Below, piece after piece: positions 23,599 to 32,594 of a stretch of 64,000 bases of DNA. Origin of the DNA: Elephas maximus indicus (taxonomy: Eukaryota > Chordata > Mammalia > Proboscidea > Elephantidae); assembly GCF_024166365.1 (NCBI RefSeq), contig NC_064835.1, positions 65,266,607-65,330,606 on the forward strand. The letters are read 5' to 3'. Numbering within the stretch: the first letter of the stretch is position 1; every line of letters begins with the position of its first letter. The position numbers were made by a program, and so were the translations under genes. The notes under the pieces were generated by a model. That model was given only the letters and a program-made list of their open reading frames with translations, was not told the origin of the DNA and made no database searches.

Positions 23599-26500
23599 TT
23601 CAATATGTTTATGACAAGAACTATACCCTGTGTGTGCTACCTGACGTATCAGTAAGCTGAGCATAATTTGAGAAAGCCAATAATTCCTTTCTTCTCTATT
23701 TCTCTAACATTTACTGGGCTGTATAGTGAAATTAATTAAAGTTGGTCCTCATCCATTCTAGTGGAGTTCTAGAGGGAATATTTATAGGTGATTTTATAAA
23801 AGGCTTTATAAATGCCCATCTCCTTTGGTCCTGGGTAGACACAGAGGAGAATGGCAAGAATTGAGTGGAAGAATCTCTCAGAAGTAGAGGCAGGACTTCT
23901 CTGATGTGCTTCTGACCTCTCTTGAGACAGACGGCTTTTTGGGTTAGCAGAAAGCCACCAAATGCTAGAACCGCATAAGCTAGCCCCTGGGGGAACTCAG
24001 CCTGTTCCCCCCTCCCCATACTTTACCCCCATTCTAATTCCTGGTTTATCCAGAACCGATAAGGGACAAAATGGACTCCAAGTTTAAAGGCGGATCTTCT
24101 AGTGGGAGAATAAAGAATTTATAGATACAGCCGGATGATTTTAGGAACTCTTCTTGTCCTCTTTGGATCACTCTCTTCCTTTTTGAAAGGCTTTTCATTC
24201 TTGGAATGTGCCCTTTAGGCACTCCAGGTGTGAAAGATAGGGCACCTGCCTCATGGAGGTAGACTGGGGTAGAGGAACCGAGGGGCAGAGCCCTCCTGAT
24301 TTGTGCAGTGTGGTCCAGGCCCGCAGGGAAGAGACCATCCCCATCCCACCGTAGGTCAAGGCCCAGGGTGTCATGATCTTCCCAGGAATCCAGTCAACAT
24401 CTACACGTTGGGAATAACTCCTTCTTGCCATTTCAACCTTTATCTTTTTTTTTAGCTGTGGGAAGATTTCTCCACATTTTATCTTGCCTATTCCCTGCTT
24501 TGTGATTACTTGATGAGCAACAATCTAAACTCTGGTCCACTGAAAGCCAAATGTTCAATTTTCTCCCTTTCAATAAAGTCATCTTATTTTTTTTTTTATA
24601 TTAATAAAGGAAACCCTGGTGGCATAGTGGTTAAGTGCTACGGCTTCTAACCAAAGAGTCAGCACTTCGAATCCACCAGGTGCTCCTTGGAAACTCTGTG
24701 ACAGTTCTACTTTGTCCTATAGATTTGCTATGAGTCCGAATCGACTTGACGGCACTTGGTTTTTTGTTTTGGTTCTATATTAATAAAAGCCTTACTATCC
24801 AGACTATTGTTAGATTAGGGTCTAAGGCCTAAAACTGAGTGAGCTAGGATTTCTGGTTGGTATCTGTCTCTCCCTGCTCTTCTCTCCCTGTATTCAAGCT
24901 TTGGCTCAATAAGTAGAGAAAAAGTACATTGGATAATAATGTTAAGTTAATCAGGTACACAACCAACAGTGGGAGTGCACCTGCCTTATTATAGGAGTTG
25001 AGCACAAGCTGGTTTCTATTCCTCAGGCCACCCTCTTCTTGAACCTTAAACTCCTTGACTTAGGTGAGGAGAATAGGCATTTCTTGAGGAACTGTGAGAA
25101 TAAGAGCAACATTGATGAACTTTAGCAAGTTTTCCTTTTCTGATACTTGAATATTACGTTCCTGAATCTTTCCAGCTAACACTCAAAAACTAAAACAATG
25201 ATTTACGATATAACTAGACTTCAGGCTGGGTAGGATTAAATGATCTTTTAGCCTTCGAGACAAACATAGTGGTATATGAATTTCTCAAGTTTAAAACATT
25301 CCAGGTATGTAAAAATTTCAATTTGTTTTATACAAAAGCTATACATTTAATATAAACTAAAAAACAAATATGCTTGATCACATTGTATAGTGGAAAGACT
25401 CCTGACTAAGTTTAAGGGAAAAATAGTAATTATTGATACTTTTTTGTGCTAGGCACTTTATATACGTTAGCCAATTTAACTTTCACAACCACCCTTGCTG
25501 TTGAGTCGACTTTTACTCATAGCGACCCTATAGAACAGAGTAGGGCTGCCCCATAGAGTTTCCAAGGAGCCCTGTGATATATGAACAATTATATCCATTT
25601 CACATGTGAGGAAACTAAGGAACAGAATTTAAGCAAGTTCTCCAATATCCAATGACATGTTGTGGGTAGAAGATGTGGGTAATAGTATTAAACCCTTAGT
25701 TGTTGTTAGCTGCTGTTGAGTCGGCCCCTGACTCACTTCAATCCCGTGCACAGCGAAGGTCCTGCGCCATCCCCGTGATCTGTTGCACATCGAACCATTG
25801 TGATCTCCAGGGTTTTCACTGGCTGATTTTTGAAACTAGATCTCCAGACCTTTCTTTCTAGTCTGTCTTAGTCAGCAAGCTCTGCTGAAAGAGGTGCAGT
25901 ATCATAACAGCACACAAGCTTTTGCTGACAGAGGGGTGGTGGTGCGTATGAGGTGCATTGGCCAGGAATCAAACCCCTGCCTCCCACATGGAAGGTGAGG
26001 ATTCTACCACTGAACCACCAATGTCCCTTACCCCCCACCAACCCCCCCCAAAACCAAACCCATTGCTGTCAAGTCGGCACTGCCCCCATAGGGTTTCCAA
26101 AGCTGTAATCTTTACAGAAGCAGACCCGCACATCTTTCTCCTGCAGAGCGGCTTGTGGGTTCTAACCACCGACCTTTTGGTTAGGAGCTGAGTGCTTAGC
26201 CGTCTTCAGTTCCTACAAAACCCATTTTTAAAATGTAACTGAGAGTAGACTAGAAAACAGGTAAAAATTGAAAACTAAGGCATTTAATTGCAATGTTTTA
26301 TTATTCTTGGTGATAGACTTGACAGGTTCTAATATCTGAATTACCTGACCTTGACTTGAGTGACTTTAGTTTTCAGTCATGGATTTATTTTTTTCTTCAA
26401 GTTGAGATTTCAGAAAATTGAGAAGACTCAAAATGATCTTACCATCATAGTAGAACCACTAATAGAAGTATAAAAAAATGCTTCCAATGTCTTTTCTATA

Positions 26501-27051
26501 CAACTGAATTAAGAAATTATTATAGGATACATAACACTACGTCCCATTTTTTTCTTATTCTATCACTGGCATGTTTACAGTTTACAATATAGTTTTTATA
26601 ACAAGTTTTAATGGTCCATCAAGTAGGACAATTTTCTAATTGTTGGGAATTTAAGATGTTCTCATAAGCATGGCAAATAGCTTGACACATTTAGCCCTTT
26701 CTGTTTTTTGTTCTATTTTTTTTTTTTTTTCAGGATAAATTCCCAGAAGCAGGACTGCTGAGTCACAGGTAGGTGCATTCTTGTGACTTGATATATGGTG
26801 CCAATTTATAATACCAAAAGCTATGTAACTATCGATTTCATCCACATCCTTGCCAACAATGGCATATATTAAAACAATGGGATTTTAGTGAGTAAGAAAA
26901 TGGTTTCTTTAAATTTAAACATCTTTGATCAGTGGTGAAGTTAAATGTTTTATATTTTTATTAGTTGTATTTCTCTTGTGAACTATTTGTTCTTACTTTT
27001 TAGCTATTTACAATGAATTTTCTTCTCTGTTTCAGCCTTCCCCAAGTGTGA
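10643..27051 (+). CDS. FIGLA: FIGLA, folliculogenesis-specific bHLH factor (five exons, complete)
   Basis: Germ-cell bHLH transcription factor. In other mammals it pairs with E12/TCF3 in the oocyte nucleus and binds E-boxes of the zona pellucida genes ZP1-ZP3; it is needed for primordial follicle formation. I joined the exons 10643-10876, 14257-14409, 16003-16230, 26734-26768 and 27036-27051; the frame stays open and gives 221 residues, close to the 219 of human. Residues 22-54 contain the conserved stretch [15 protein letters not shown] and [13 protein letters not shown]. The basic region is [13 protein letters not shown] at 66-78, helix 1 about 79-93, a loop [10 protein letters not shown] at 94-103, and helix 2 about 104-124. 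The acidic tail keeps [13 protein letters not shown] and ends LLSHSLPQV. All introns are GT-AG. Intron 3 is about 10.5 kb and full of repeats. Recognition is from memory of the human protein; the exon joins are my reading and have not been checked against a transcript. Confidence 0.95.
12253..12481 (+). repeat. AfroSINE, long subfamily, with 13-bp target duplication
   Basis: Element 12266-12468 with ggagccctgatggcgcagtg, agaaagatgtggcagctgc and aaagattacagcc. Flanks TTTCAAAGAACAA (12253) and TTTCAAAGAGCAA (12469) differ at one base. Confidence 0.9.
12651..12853 (+). repeat. Old diverged AfroSINE
   Basis: ggtccctaggtgacacaaat, gaaaggcctggcaattttc, ggagcagttctactctgc and ggggtcaccatgagctgg, ending aactgccaccaacagc. 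It resembles the copy at 28709 and an ancestral subfamily. Confidence 0.75.
12941..12983 (+). repeat. AfroSINE 3' tail fragment
   Basis: gatcagaatcgacttgttgg then caatgggttttttgg, the last 40 bp of the family. Confidence 0.65.
13555..13960 (+). repeat. L2/MIR remnant split by an AfroSINE
   Basis: Before the SINE: cacttattgaggacttctgtg and gcagatgaacaaactgaagc. After it: gcagggttttaaccctgg, the continuation. Confidence 0.55.
13717..13907 (-). repeat. AfroSINE, antisense, with 11-bp target duplication
   Basis: Element 13728-13896, from aaccaaaaaccaaaccc to gtcaccggggtttcc. Flanks CAAATGGTGGA (13717) and CAGATGGTGGA (13897) differ at one base. Confidence 0.9.
14257..14409 (+). CDS. FIGLA: FIGLA exon 2 (residues 79-129)
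   Basis: Acceptor TTTTCTAG precedes [15 protein letters not shown], which is helix 1 of the bHLH domain. The exon continues through the loop with [16 protein letters not shown] and helix 2, ending KDSE at donor GAG|GTAAAG. It is 153 nt, a whole number of codons, so both junctions are phase 0. It holds the dimerisation surface. No start codon opens this frame, so the exon does not show up as a long ATG-initiated ORF. Confidence 0.95.
14437..14670 (+). repeat. L2/MIR3 remnant in FIGLA intron 2
   Basis: atttattgagcctttctatg, gtaccaggcacttgac, gatccccattttattta and gtttgaatccaggtctg in order. Confidence 0.6.
14671..16002 (+). other. FIGLA: FIGLA intron 2, remainder
   Basis: 15120-15400 resembles L2 (tctgggacacctgttggc, agagaccaaggaaggcc). 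The rest is unique sequence without recognised elements. Confidence 0.5.
16003..16230 (+). CDS. FIGLA: FIGLA exon 3 (residues 130-205)
   Basis: Acceptor GGTTTCTAG is followed by codons for [12 protein letters not shown], matching the human segment after the bHLH. The exon carries ELSRNITQH and [13 protein letters not shown], then [14 protein letters not shown], and ends at donor TCG|GTAAAG. It is 228 nt, phase 0 at both ends. Its role is not defined by a known domain; it is a serine- and acid-rich C-terminal region. Confidence 0.93.
17425..17636 (+). repeat. MIR
   Basis: ccgtatgaccttgggtgagc, tcatcaatttccccatct, ataaaatgggaatgataat and acctacctcacacataag, the MIR core in order. Confidence 0.85.
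17645..17791 (-). repeat. AfroSINE, antisense, 5'-truncated
   Basis: Starts with an (AAC)n tail and aaacctgttgccatcagg, and ends at ggttagcagctgta without the head. Confidence 0.85.
18079..18434 (-). repeat. Two adjacent antisense AfroSINEs sharing a target site
   Basis: Copies at 18092-18247 and 18264-18420. The target CCAGTTAGCCCTT (18079), CCAGTCAGCCCTT (18248) and CCAGTCAGCTCTT (18421) occurs three times, flanking each copy. Confidence 0.9.
18453..18526 (+). repeat. 42-bp internally deleted AfroSINE with 16-bp target duplication
   Basis: Insert 18469-18510 is SINE head gacccctggtg joined directly to SINE tail ttgctatgagccagaatc and cttgacaacag. Flanks GCTAGTACATAAGCTG (18453) and GCTAGTACATTAGCTG (18511) differ at one base. 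Confidence 0.8.
18640..18850 (+). repeat. L2-like remnant containing an RTE 3' end
   Basis: An RTE tail at 18717-18811 (gtgagggtggcgcaggac, cgttctgttgctcgtgg, gactcgacggcacctaacaa) interrupts an L2-like ttgcatttagtcctcacc sequence. Confidence 0.65.
19330..20040 (-). mobile_element. L1M-type 3' UTR, antisense (first copy)
   Basis: tttattctgaaacaataata, gaactttttt-cctgaacc, aaaatcaggaaattaacat, ttgccttatggccatctag and ttgatttgagttcatctg are antisense L1 3' UTR landmarks. Confidence 0.7.
20041..20590 (-). mobile_element. L1M-type 3' UTR and ORF2 end, antisense (second copy)
   Basis: Restarts with tttgaaataattatagat and agaggtcccatgtaccc, then attccatggcatgaatgtac and ttgttgaaccatttac. A second L1 placed beside the first in the same orientation. 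Confidence 0.75.
20690..21330 (-). mobile_element. L1 3' UTR with degenerate ~60-bp internal tandem repeat, antisense
   Basis: Begins with gtcagtgaaagccccttc and ttcaggttcatcttgtac, an L1 3' UTR signature. It continues as repeated gctctgaca/tt-cccatgctgg and tgtggacacc modules. The 158-codon frame at 20691-21167 is a by-product of the repeat. Confidence 0.6.
22617..22857 (+). mobile_element. RTE LINE 3' end
   Basis: tactttggacacatcttcag, gctagaaaaggacatcgtg, ggcacaggacctgggcaac, and tail ggcaactaacaacaac. Same order as the longer RTE at 60.0-61.1 kb. Confidence 0.85.
23563..23596 (+). repeat. (TG)17 microsatellite
   Basis: Uninterrupted 34-bp TG run. Confidence 0.97.
24597..24787 (+). repeat. 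AfroSINE with perfect 12-bp target duplication
   Basis: TATATTAATAAA at 24597-24608 and 24776-24787 encloses a short-type element, ggaaaccctggtggcatag through gacttgacggcacttgg. Confidence 0.93.
25440..25670 (+). repeat. L2-like remnant with an inserted antisense AfroSINE piece
   Basis: aggcactttatatacg and aactttcacaaccac precede a 3'-half AfroSINE fragment (25497-25573, antisense), then atccatttcacatgtgagg resumes. Confidence 0.6.
25696..26030 (-). repeat. tRNA-Gly-derived SINE with RTE-type tail, antisense
   Basis: On the reverse strand it begins acattggtggttcagtgg, then tagaatcctcacc, and gattcctggccaatgcacc at 26025-25954, close to a tRNA-Gly with A and B boxes. The putative anticodon loop cttccat would read UCC. 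The body follows (gaccaggaag-like modules) and the end tcgactcaacagcagctaac. It is a retroposon, not a tRNA gene. Confidence 0.8.
26046..26212 (-). repeat. AfroSINE, long subfamily, antisense, internally shortened
   Basis: ccaaaaccaaacccattgc, gctgtaatctttacagaagc, accgaccttttggttagg. Part of the middle (the actcatagcgaccc block) is missing. Confidence 0.8.
26734..26768 (+). CDS. FIGLA: FIGLA exon 4 (35 nt micro-exon)
   Basis: A polypyrimidine tract of about 20 nt and CAG precede codons for [11 protein letters not shown], which aligns with DRFPEVELLSH of the human C terminus. The exon ends CACAG|GTAGGT, leaving two bases (AG) of a split codon. If the donor were not used, translation would stop one codon later at TAG (26770-26772), giving a 217-residue product. 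It is too short for an ORF finder and was found by homology. Confidence 0.88.
26773..27035 (+). other. FIGLA: FIGLA intron 4
   Basis: Runs from donor GTAGGT at 26769 to acceptor TTTCAG at 27035; AT-rich, with L1-like tccacatccttgccaac near 26840. Confidence 0.75.
27036..27051 (+). CDS. FIGLA: FIGLA exon 5 coding part (C terminus SLPQV)
   Basis: Acceptor TCTGTTTCAG is followed by C CTT CCC CAA GTG TGA. With the two bases from exon 4 this reads S-L-P-Q-V-stop, against R-L-P-Q-V in human. The match of the last four residues and the stop, 35 nt ahead of a canonical polyadenylation signal, makes this a convincing terminal exon although only 16 nt are coding. Confidence 0.87.
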
Positions 27052-27086
27052 AAAGTGAAAAGGCCCAGAGCTACCTTCTAGAGACA

Positions 27087-27092
27087 AATAAA
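27087..27092 (+). terminator. FIGLA: FIGLA polyadenylation signal AATAAA
   Basis: Canonical AATAAA 35 nt after the FIGLA stop codon, followed by a T/GT-rich stretch (AGTTTTGGAGT). It implies a very short 3' untranslated region. Confidence 0.85.
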
Positions 27093-27099
27093 CACAGTC

Positions 27100-27631
27100 T
27101 TGAAAGTTTTGGAGTCTCCTAATTTTTGTGATAACTCAACATTTAACAATTCTTTAAATGGACTTACTTGTCACGACTTTACTCAACTCTATTTTATCCT
27201 TAACTTCATGATTTGAAGAACTAGGTTTCAGGGACTTCGGCCCTAACACCCCACCCCCACCCCTACCCTGCCAAGCCTCCTTTCACTCTTTGGGGTTTCC
27301 ATCCTCATCCTTTCTGGGACCTACACCTAATACCTGTCATTCATCTGTTTTGATAACTTTAAGGAATAAATGACTATTACCCTTCCCAAGGAAATTAACC
27401 TTAAGTAAGGATAAAAACTTAAGCCAGAAGAGTGGAATTGTAAGCTTTGGCCAGTGGGAATGAGAATTTTCAAGGCTTTCTAAATAACCCGACTAATGCC
27501 ATAAGAGCACCTTTGTGCAAGTTAGACACCCAAGCATTTTGAGCACAGAGTCTTCATCTTCATAACAATAGCTCACAAAGAGATAGCACTTAATACTTCC
27601 TGGGTTCTGTTCTCCATGACATATGTATACT
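27100..27631. other. Start of the FIGLA-ADD2 intergenic region
   Basis: Unique-looking sequence after the FIGLA polyadenylation signal; no exon or repeat that I can support. Confidence 0.45.
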
Positions 27632-27803
27632 AACTTGTTTCACAGGTGAACTGAAGATGGATTGACACAGTGGCTGCAACGATGGGCTCAAACATAGCAA
27701 TGATTGTGAGGATGGTGCAGAACCAGGCAGTGTTTTTTTCTATTGTATATAGGGTCCCTATGAGTTGGAGTTGGCTTGACAGCATCTAACAACTTGTCTC
27801 ACA
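27632..27803 (+). mobile_element. RTE 3' end with 13-bp target duplication
   Basis: Insert 27645-27790 with ttgacacagtggctgcaacg and gcttgacagcatctaac. Flanks AACTTGTTTCACA and AACTTGTCTCACA differ at one base. Confidence 0.85.
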
Positions 27804-27901
27804 ACTGGATAGGTGCCATTATCTGTTTTACAAGGCACAGAAAGATTAAAAGACTTGTACAAGGTCACGAGGTGGTAGAACTGCTTTGAAAAATATAGGA
27901 C

Positions 27902-27957
27902 TAAACCAAAACCAAACCAAACCAGTTGCCATCGTGTTGATTCCAACTCATAGCAAC
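27902..27957 (-). repeat. AfroSINE 3' fragment, antisense
   Basis: aaaccaaaccagttgccatc then ttccaactcatagcaacc, truncated after 56 bp. Confidence 0.75.
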
Positions 27958-28708
27958 CAAATATCTACAGTATCTACAACCTACTTATATGTATATGTGG
28001 TAGGGACACATATATTAACACACTAAAGGACTTTTCCCTTCAGTCTCACCTCTAAGGAAGATTTTTGTCTACTGGGCTTTGAACCCTTTGCTATCTTCAT
28101 TGGAGGGCAATGGTTGGAACTGAAGAAAAGTGGAAGATTGAGGAAAGGCCAGCCTTCTCCATTAGAGAGGAAATGGTGATGCCCATAGAAGAAAAGCACT
28201 GCAAAATAGGAAAAGGTTTAGGAGTTTTCCAGGGCAACTTTCACTGGTATAGGACTAAGTTGAATAAAGAGGATGAGAGATAATTCCCCCTGCTCCTTCC
28301 CTTTGCCGTCTCTTCAAAGACTTGCAGAACTGTTCAAGGCGTGGGCAGTGATGTTTGTTTCTTTCGAATGTGGCGCTCTGTGAAACTAGGTCTACGGGTA
28401 AGGACAGAAGCCCATACTGATGTGAGTTGTACATACCCTACGTGGAATCTGTTGGAATCAGAATCATCTGCTGGCTCTAGGCTGCCCGAGAGACATCAGG
28501 TAGCTGAAATAATCATGGTCCCAACAACAAAATTCCTAATTCTGTTTGAAGCATCAGCCGTAAGTTTCAAGACAAGCTCTGAAAGCTTTGACAACCTCCA
28601 GGAATAACAGTTCCAGAATAATAAATCCTGCAGGGCAAGCCATCATCACTGAAAAGTAGTCTCCATTCTGCAAGACTTCCTGTGGATTCCAAGGGGCTAG
28701 GAGGAGGA
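27958..28708. other. Intergenic, nothing recognised
   Basis: No supportable feature. Confidence 0.4.
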
Positions 28709-28915
28709 ATGGATTCCCTGGGTGGTGCGAAAGGTTGATGTGCTCAGCTGCTAACCAAAAAGGTGGAAGTCTGAGTCCACCCAGAGGTGCCTTGGAAGAA
28801 AGGCGTGGCAATCTACTCCTGAAAGATCAGCCATCGAAAACCCTCTGGGACACAGTTTTACTCAGACTCACATGGGGTTTCCATGAGTTAGACTCAACTT
28901 GGCAACTGCTTAGCA
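28709..28915 (+). repeat. Old diverged AfroSINE
   Basis: ggattccctgggtggtgcg, cacccagaggtgccttgg, gaaaggcgtggcaatctac, catggggtttccatgag. Same ancestral type as 12651. Confidence 0.75.
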
Positions 28916-29804
28916 GGAGGAATAATGCACTTAATCCTGGGTCCGTGGGGAACCACCCCAGAGGGACTTGCTTATCACAGTGGCCAAACAGTTCTATCCA
29001 CAGCCTTTGAGGTCTGGAGCTAACGTGAGGGTGGGAACTTGTGTCTAGGCCTCTCTGCCTACCATGCATGTTACCACGGTCCTCCAGGTGGCGCTTCCCT
29101 GGTGTGGTTGGGATTATAGCTGTTGGTTTCATTTTAGTCAGTAATAACACCATAAGTACCTTCACCTGGTGTCCCATTTTTGTCTGCACAAGAACCCTGG
29201 GTGGTAGGAGTGCAAGAACTCTTCTCTTTACAGCTGGGGAGTGAGACCCAGCAGTCAGGGTCTTTCCTGAACCCAAATAGTCACTGGAACTCCTGGTTCA
29301 GTTCAGTTCCACAGCAGGCCTCAGCCACAGTGTTGGCTGAACTCTCGTTTAGTGGGACAGTGCTGTCTTCAGGAGAGCTAGACTCAGAATTGACCATTTG
29401 CTTTGCTTTGAAAGCACTTGTCTTTCTCCCCTCTTTCCTGTCTTAGATTAGGTTCACCCCAAAGCAGACCCTGAGACAAAGATTGGACTGTAAGTAGTTT
29501 ATTTGGGAGACAAGCCCTGGTGGCACCATTAGGGGAGTGAGAAAGTGACACAGGGAAGAAAAACAGTCCCAGTAAAGATGTGTGACTGAACAAGTTACTG
29601 CTGAGGCGTTCTGGGAGATAATGTAGGCCATATCTCAGAGCTGTCCTCCTAACACTCAAGGATGAGGGAGCTGGGCTGCTTACCTCTGATGGTTAATGGT
29701 TGAGGGCTGATCCCCAGAGATGTTAATTCCTCCTACTCTTCCAACATGCCCTGGGAGAAGGCCATTGATAAGTACGCCTGGCACCGGAAGTGCTAAGGCA
29801 CTGT
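28916..29804. other. Intergenic, mostly unassigned
   Basis: 29445-29790 looks like a dispersed repeat (gtagtttatttgggagac, ggcattgataagtacgcc) that I cannot name; the rest is unique. Confidence 0.4.
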
Positions 29805-30310
29805 ATTAGTTAACTATTGCTGTGTAACAAATACTACAAATTTAGCAACTTGATTTATTGTCTCAGTTTCTGTGGGTTAGGAGCTGAGTCTGGGCATGGC
29901 TTAATCAAGTCCTCTGTTTCAAGGTCTCACAAGGCAGAAAATGAGTTGTTGGCCAGGCTTGGGGTCTCATCTGAAGGCTTGACTTGGAATGGAGCTGCTT
30001 CCAAGCTTCCATGGTTGTTGACAGAATTCATTTCCTCTAGGACTTTTAGACGGAGAGCCTCAGTTTCTAGTTGGCTGGGGGCTGCCCGCAGTTTCTTGCC
30101 TCACAGGCCTTTCCAACATGACCGCTTAAAGTGTGCAAGGCAAGAAGGCAGTAGAGTGAGTTTGTTAGCAAGATGAAGAATCTTATATAATCTAATCACA
30201 CCTTTGCTGTATTCTAAGAAGGAAGTCACGGGTCCTCCAGCACCTAAGGGAGAGGATTACATAGAACATGAACACCAGGAGGTGGGGGCCATCTTAGAAG
30301 CAGCCTAGCA
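29805..30310 (-). mobile_element. Old LTR-like/L1-associated dispersed repeat
   Basis: tattagttaactattgctg, tgtgtaacaaatactac, tgggcatggcttaatcaag and ttgttgacagaattcattt form a pattern common to many mammalian genomes. Family and orientation are not certain. Confidence 0.5.
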
Positions 30311-30944
30311 CACTGCGGATATCTGCTAACTGCCATCTGCTGTCTTTACATGCCAATGCTGGCTAGAAGCATTTTTGTCAAAAAACTTGAAGATAAGAAA
30401 TAATTTTATTGCAAATCAGTCAGAAAATCTAATTTTAAACTTCCTATTTGGCCATTGGTGGCTAGTCAAATACGGTATTCCAGAGTCTGACATGGGATCT
30501 TCTGCGCTTTTCTGTCCCTATTTAGGGGCCAGGCTTCTGGAATTTTCTGCAGTGGGAACTCTGAATTCTTGTGATCTTTCAGTGACAGCCTGTGAAACCA
30601 GGGACAGCTATGGCTCCCTTTGTTGAATTACAAAGAAAGCTGGAATTTAGAATGAGAGAGAACCTCAGGAACATCAACCAAAATTTATATGGTCTCTGGA
30701 TGTGGAAATTCCTATAAAGCAGTGTTGTTTCCTGTCTGACATTTGAGCGATTCCTAAATCCACAGGATGGCGCCACTCTTCTCAGCGCTGGTTTTACTCA
30801 GATGGTGTCTGGGAGAAGCCCTGGGATGCCTAGAGGAGCTGAGTCACTTTCTTGGGAAAAGAAGAATGTATAATGTAGCCATACCAGTGTCTTGTAGCAG
30901 TTCTGCTTTTTAAAGTCTATTTTCTTGAACCCCAGGAGAGGTTA
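30311..30944. other. Intergenic, nothing recognised
   Basis: Unique-looking; no gene seen. Confidence 0.4.
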
Positions 30945-31185
30945 TGCAGGTAGTGGTTAGGCCCACAAGCTCTGGAGGCAAAGTACTTAAGTTTGAATCC
31001 TGGCTCCACCTCCTACTAGCTGTATGGCTTTAGGCAATTTACCTACCCTCTCTGTGCCTCAATTTCCTCATCTCTAAAATGGGGATAATTAGTATTACCC
31101 TCATAGAGTTCTTATAAGAATTAAGTGAGTAAAAATGCATGTCCTCAGAATAGTACCAGGAGCCAGGAAGAGCTTGGTATTATTA
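30945..31185 (+). repeat. MIR
   Basis: ggttaggcccacaagctctg, tggctccacctcctactagc, tgcctcaatttcctcatc, aaaatggggataattag: full MIR order. Confidence 0.9.
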
Positions 31186-31214
31186 GTTTGAGAAAACGGA
31201 ATGCACCAGGAAAA

Positions 31215-31800
31215 GAATTTTTTGTTACATTTTATTTATTTTTATTGTGCTTTAGATGAAGGTTCACAAAGCAAATTATTTTCTCATCAACAATTCATAT
31301 ATATATTGTTTTGTGACATCGGCTGCTAGCCCCATGACGTGTCAACACTCTCCCCTTCTCCACCTTGGGTTCCCCATTGCCAGCTTTCCTGTCCGCTCCT
31401 GCCTTCTTGTCCTTACCTATGGGCTGGCGCGCCCCTTTAGTCTGGTTTTGTTTTATGGGCCTGTCTAATCTTTGGCTGAAGGGTGAACCTTAGGAATGAC
31501 TTCAATATTGAATTAAAAGGGTGTCTGGGAACCATGCTCTTGAGGTTTCTCCTGTCGGTCAGACCAGTAAGTCTAGTCTTTTTTTGTGAGTTCGAATTTT
31601 GTTCTACATATTTCTCCAGCTCTGTCTGGGGCCCTCTATTGTGATCCCTGTCAGAGCAGTTGTTGGTGGACATCTAGTTGTGCTGGACTCAGTCTGGTGG
31701 AGGCTGTGGTAGTTGTGTTCCATTAGTCCTTTTGACTAATGTTTTCCTTGTGTCTTTTGTTTTCTTCATCAGAAAGAGAATTTTTTGAGTCATTGGAGAT
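31215..31800 (-). mobile_element. Afrotherian L1 3' end, antisense
   Basis: ttattgtgctttagatgaag, gacgtgtcaacactctcc, tgggcctgtctaatctttgg, ctgaagggtgaacc, ttctacatatttctccag, gactcagtctggtggagg. The reverse complement matches the sense copy at 50245, confirming one family. Confidence 0.8.
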
Positions 31801-32289
31801 GACTGGGGGGATTTATGAAACCTGGTAATTCTGGACTAAACGACAATTCTCTATTCTCTTTTTTGGGGGTTCAATTTTGGAGGAGGGCCCACCTGACCTG
31901 TGATTTCAGGGGTCTAGAAAAGTCTTTCCTCACTTCCCAGATACCATTGCCCCTTGGCACCAATAGTGCCACAGCCACCTGCAGTGCCTCAATAAGCATA
32001 GTTTCCTGGCTTGGCCAGACAGATGGCAGGTCCTGGGGGCTGAGAGGGGGAAGGGGTGTCACCCTGTGTGGCTGAGCTGGTTGTGCTTCTTCTAGCAGGC
32101 TTTGACAGGAGAGTGAGGAGAGGACTTATAAACTCAGTGATGCTGAAGAAGGAAAGGGAATGAGTGAGAAGCTCTGAGTGGGGAAGGAGGGTGCAAGGTG
32201 GGGGTGGGAGGAGCTAGATCAGAAAGACAAACGTTCCCCTGGCATCTGAAATGGAATGCCTGATTCCAGGTTGTTGTGGTGGGCGTTCT
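31801..32289. other. Intergenic, nothing recognised
   Basis: No supportable feature. Confidence 0.4.
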
Positions 32290-32460
32290 CTCTTTTTCTA
32301 AATCAGTAGTAGCTAGCATATTGTGTGGCCTTTCTTAAAGGATTCACTTGTTAAAAATACCGATTGCTGGGCCCATCTCCAGAGGTCCTGATTGCACAGC
32401 AGCACTGTGGTGGGGTCCAGTGATTTTTACGGGCATGGTCTGAGGGCTGTGGTGCTGCAG
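32290..32460 (+). mobile_element. MER5-like hAT remnant
   Basis: tagctagcatattgtgtgg, aaaaataccgattgctggg, cccatctccagaggtcctg order is MER5-like. Confidence 0.45.
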
Positions 32461-32594
32461 AACCTAGAAGGAGCAGAGGGACGAGGATCTGGCTGGGGGG
32501 CAGTAAGCAGGGGTTCTCCGGAATCTCTTTGTGCCCTGCAAGCACGTTTTTTAAAGCATTTAGAGTGAATGTTGATTGAGGGGAGTTTTGGGAG

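Larger units (their letters stand above)
16231..26733 (+). other. FIGLA: FIGLA intron 3 (10.5 kb)
   Basis: Long repeat-filled intron. Unassigned stretches are 16240-17420 (with an LTR-like patch near 16930-17290), 18830-19330, 21520-22340 (LTR-like, with an internal imperfect duplication of ggcagggatggagac), 22860-23560 and 23600-24590. None contains a supportable exon. Confidence 0.6.

Noticed and set aside
25954-26025. Genuine tRNA-Gly gene
   Set aside because: It is followed directly by a SINE body and RTE-type tail, has drifted in the stems, and has no T-run terminator.
26734-26772. FIGLA truncated by a premature stop at TAG 26770
   Set aside because: The TAG lies inside a good donor, and a matching terminal exon with LPQV-stop is found 267 bp downstream.
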